DNA of 64,000 nt, from contig OZ238992.1 in the NCBI GenBank assembly GCA_965183885.1, positions 868,001 to 932,000 of the forward strand. Direction: 5' to 3'. A program made the translations under genes and the position numbers. The notes below the pieces were generated by a model that saw only the letters and a list, made by a program, of their open reading frames with translations, was not told the DNA's origin and did not search any database. This document shows, in pieces, positions 62,278 to 64,000 of the stretch. This stretch comes from UWMA-0277 sp965183885. Its GTDB lineage: Bacteria; Bacteroidota; Bacteroidia; Flavobacteriales; BACL11. Each line of letters begins with the position of its first letter. Position 1 is the first letter of the stretch.

Positions 62278-62957
62278 TTCTTTTTAAATCAATATTTAAG
62301 AGGCTTACTTTTTATAGAAAAGGTAAGCCTTTTTTATTTAAGGTCTTAGGGTATAGACCTTCTAATAAAGCGTTATATGAAAAGGCATTAAGACATAAGT
62401 CATATAACGAGCATGATAATAATGAACGTTTAGAGTTTTTGGGGGATGCAATCTTAGATTTTGTTGTTTCAGAACAGCTGTATTTAAAAAACCCACTACA
62501 AGAAGAAGGGTATTTATCACAACAGAGAGCTTTTATTGTAGGAAGAAAACACCTAAACTTAGTTGGTAAAAAGATTATCCCTGAATCAGAGATTAAGAAT
62601 AATTTAAAGCTGGTTACCAAAAATATATATGGTAACGTATTAGAGGCTTTAATAGGAGCTATTTATCTTGATAAAGGTATTGAACATACGCAAAATTTTA
62701 TTTTTGAGCATATTTCAAACTCTGAGTTTATAGCTGACCTATCAGATACTGATTATAAAAGCAAGCTTTTAGAAATTTCACAGAGAAAGAAAATAAAGGT
62801 AGAGTATAAGGTGTTACAGGAAGAAGGGCCTGATCATAGAAAGGAGTTTTTAGTTGCCGTATTTGTTGATAATAAGCAAAAAGCAGAGGGAAAAGCATCC
62901 TCAATAAAGGAAGCTGAGCAAAAAGCAGCTAAAAAAGCATTTAATAGTGTATTTTAG
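62274..62957 (+). CDS. rnc: Ribonuclease III (start codon not identifiable)
   Basis: Cuts double-stranded RNA and processes rRNA precursors. The C-terminal dsRNA-binding domain (about 150-227, ending EAEQKAAKKAFNSVF) and the RNase III catalytic signature NERLEFLGDAILDFV are clear. The coding similarity goes upstream, through VLGYRPSNKALYEKALRHKS, to at least 62330, but no ATG, GTG or TTG occurs in this frame between the upstream stop (62259-62261) and the TTG at 62439, which is inside the signature and cannot be the true start. I placed the start at the ATA at 62274, which overlaps the fabF stop; ATC or CTT nearby are equally possible. The coding frame itself is firm; the start is not. Confidence 0.9.
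   Translation: MVLFKSIFKRLTFYRKGKPFLFKVLGYRPSNKALYEKALRHKSYNEHDNNERLEFLGDAILDFVVSEQLYLKNPLQEEGYLSQQRAFIVGRKHLNLVGKKIIPESEIKNNLKLVTKNIYGNVLEALIGAIYLDKGIEHTQNFIFEHISNSEFIADLSDTDYKSKLLEISQRKKIKVEYKVLQEEGPDHRKEFLVAVFVDNKQKAEGKASSIKEAEQKAAKKAFNSVF
62298..62336 (+). terminator. Intrinsic-terminator-like hairpin after fabF, inside rnc 5' end
   Basis: Arms 62301-62313 and 62318-62330 pair over 13 bp (one U-G pair) around a 4-base loop (ATAG), extended by A/G-T pairs, and are followed by five T residues. It is the shape of a rho-independent terminator for acpP-fabF, yet the rnc reading frame runs through it. It may give partial termination or be an RNase III target. Confidence 0.75.
62340..62361 (+). 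promoter_or_regulatory. Second small hairpin in rnc leader/coding start
   Basis: Arms AAGGTCT (62340-62346) and AGACCTT (62355-62361) form a 7-bp stem with an 8-base loop, four bases after the T tract of the first hairpin. No U-tract follows. Could be part of a leader that RNase III recognises; function inferred. Confidence 0.4.
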
Positions 62958-62962
62958 CCCTG

Positions 62963-63376
62963 ATGAAAACAAGGCTAACTTTAGATTATAATGAGGAGCT
63001 TGATTTTTCTGTTATTGCAATAAATAGCCATGTTAAATCGTATAAGCTATGTTGGGAGCTAAACAAACTATTCCAATTAAATTTTGAAAAACTAGAAGAT
63101 TATAATACTGAGGGTGGTCTTTGGTTTTCTAGGTATAGAAGCAGTAAGGAAGATGGGGTTGTTTATGATATTGTTGTAAATAGGTCAAAAAAGGGGTATT
63201 TAATTCCTGCTCTTAAAAGTGTAAATTATTTTTTAGTAATAGATAATTATTACGACCAAGATAGTGTTACAGGCTTTATGAATGATTTAAGGAAGCTTTC
63301 TAACATACTACTAGTGTTTAAGGTAGAGGAGGAAAAGTATTTAGAAAAATTTATGTTTAATGATAAGAAAGACTAA
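62963..63376 (+). CDS. IPExxxVDY-family protein
   Basis: A 137-residue cytosolic protein of a Bacteroidetes family named after its IPExxxVDY motif, here IPALKSVNYFLV (a variant). Function unknown. The placement between rnc and pyk is the usual one for this family. It starts 5 bp after the rnc stop and overlaps the pyk ATG by 17 bp. Confidence 0.88.
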   Translation: MKTRLTLDYNEELDFSVIAINSHVKSYKLCWELNKLFQLNFEKLEDYNTEGGLWFSRYRSSKEDGVVYDIVVNRSKKGYLIPALKSVNYFLVIDNYYDQDSVTGFMNDLRKLSNILLVFKVEEEKYLEKFMFNDKKD

Positions 63377-64000
63377 AATAATAGCAACAATTGGCCCTGC
63401 AACAGAGTCCAAAGAAATGCTGAGAAAACTTATAAAAAGAGGAGTAAACGTGTGTAGATTAAATTTCTCACACCTTCCGCATGCTAAGGCAAAGGAAATA
63501 ATTACATCTATAAAGGAGGTTAATAATGAGTTGAAAGCTCATACTGCAATATTAGCAGATTTACAAGGTCCTAAAATTAGAGTGGGAGAGTTTAAAAAAC
63601 CATTGAATCTTAAAAAAGGAGAAAAGGTTATTTTTAGCACTAAAAAAGGAAAAGGAGAGGTTTATATTAACTATTCTAATTTTGCAAAAGATGTAAACAT
63701 TAAGGATAATGTATTACTTGATGATGGAAAGCTAGCTTTAGAGGTGGTAAGCACCAATAATAAAGATACTGTTACCTTAAAGGTTATTTTTGGAGGACTA
63801 TTGCATTCAAAAAAAGGAGTTAACCTTCCAAACACTAAGATATCATTGCCTTGTTTAACAAAAAAAGATAAAATTGATTTAGATTTTATTTTAGGAGAGA
63901 AGATTGAGTGGGTTGGCCTTTCATTTGTTAGGAATTCAGAAGATATTAAAATTTTAAAGAGAATTATTGCAAAAAGAAAATTAGACCATAAGGTTATTGC
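63360..64000 (+). CDS. pyk: Pyruvate kinase (3' end outside window)
   Basis: Last step of glycolysis, transferring phosphate from PEP to ADP. About 213 codons are in the window. The start MIRKTKIIATIGPATES is the standard N terminus; then come the conserved LNFSH and the ADLQGPKIRVGEF motifs, followed by the inserted B domain (about 70-165) and the continuing barrel (WVGLSFVRN). It overlaps the IPExxxVDY gene by 17 bp. The C-terminal catalytic and regulatory part lies off the right edge. Confidence 0.96.
   Translation, partial: MIRKTKIIATIGPATESKEMLRKLIKRGVNVCRLNFSHLPHAKAKEIITSIKEVNNELKAHTAILADLQGPKIRVGEFKKPLNLKKGEKVIFSTKKGKGEVYINYSNFAKDVNIKDNVLLDDGKLALEVVSTNNKDTVTLKVIFGGLLHSKKGVNLPNTKISLPCLTKKDKIDLDFILGEKIEWVGLSFVRNSEDIKILKRIIAKRKLDHKVI

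Noticed and set aside
62439..62957. rnc starting at TTG 62439
   Set aside because: This would cut through the catalytic signature and remove the conserved N-terminal helices that are encoded upstream in the same frame.
1..64000. CRISPR array, insertion sequences, prophage or toxin-antitoxin pair
   Set aside because: No regularly spaced repeats, no transposase or phage genes and no recognisable toxin-antitoxin pair found in any reading frame.

Overview
The window reads as chromosomal DNA from a marine-type member of the Bacteroidetes, most likely Flavobacteriales (Cryomorphaceae/Crocinitomicaceae-like). Reasons: very AT-rich sequence; type IX secretion (T9SS) proteins (PorP/SprF-like, SprE/PorW-like, and cargo with type A and type B C-terminal sorting domains); an atpB with a signal peptide and His-rich extension; an atp operon without atpD/atpC; Bacteroidetes families such as DUF4292, DUF6168 and IPExxxVDY; and candidate promoters of the Bacteroidetes -7 type (TAnnTTTG). 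I see no CRISPR array, insertion sequence, prophage or integrase. It looks like core chromosome rather than an accessory island.

Layout. (1) 1-6181, plus: end of a TetR regulator, then a TolC / HlyD-type adaptor / RND pump efflux operon. (2) 6223-11546, plus: dxs, asnS, rpoN and a PAP2-like membrane protein. (3) 11535-28642, minus, one long co-directional run: enoyl-CoA hydratase, flippase, dut, sugar-nucleotide transferase, TPR protein, DUF4292 lipoprotein, EnvC-like M23, tatA, gatA, DUF3108, a second M23 peptidase, then a T9SS cargo / PorP-like / PD40-OmpA trio. (4) 28720-31094, minus: an MBOAT O-acyltransferase with an SGNH-like partner. (5) 31217-39822, minus: SprE/PorW-like T9SS lipoprotein, bactofilin, AtpZ, DUF6168, then atpB-E-F-H-A-G closed by a strong terminator. 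(6) 39917-49696, plus: active-type M23 peptidase, GH3, dxr, rseP, a CPA1-type antiporter, redoxin, SDR, a stand-alone protein resembling the N-terminal part of certain RluA-type pseudouridine synthases, and an ALDH7-type dehydrogenase. (7) 49762-51958, minus: rpiB, M28 peptidase, pirin. (8) 52515-57870: a T9SS-exported Omp28-like protein with a CGWC motif, rnr (minus), and a small lipoprotein plus a seven-blade propeller protein. (9) 57969-60665: tRNA-Asn, a PfkB kinase, rnhA, a MarC protein and purN. (10) 60783-64000, plus: acpP, fabF, rnc, IPExxxVDY and the start of pyk.

Functionally, much of the window concerns the cell envelope: efflux, T9SS export and gliding-type surface proteins, peptidoglycan hydrolases, surface polysaccharide building and O-acetylation, and energy coupling. 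Two MEP-pathway enzymes (dxs, dxr) and the acpP-fabF pair supply isoprenoid and fatty-acid synthesis.

The least ordinary signals are: rnc has no ATG/GTG/TTG start before its catalytic signature, and two hairpins (the first a terminator-type stem just after fabF) lie in its 5' end; a perfect 17-bp hairpin between atpE and atpF; the stand-alone 248-residue protein with a conserved-looking Cys/His cluster; and a bactofilin gene that opens the ATP synthase operon beside sprE. I found no clearly new multi-gene system; these are leads for checking.
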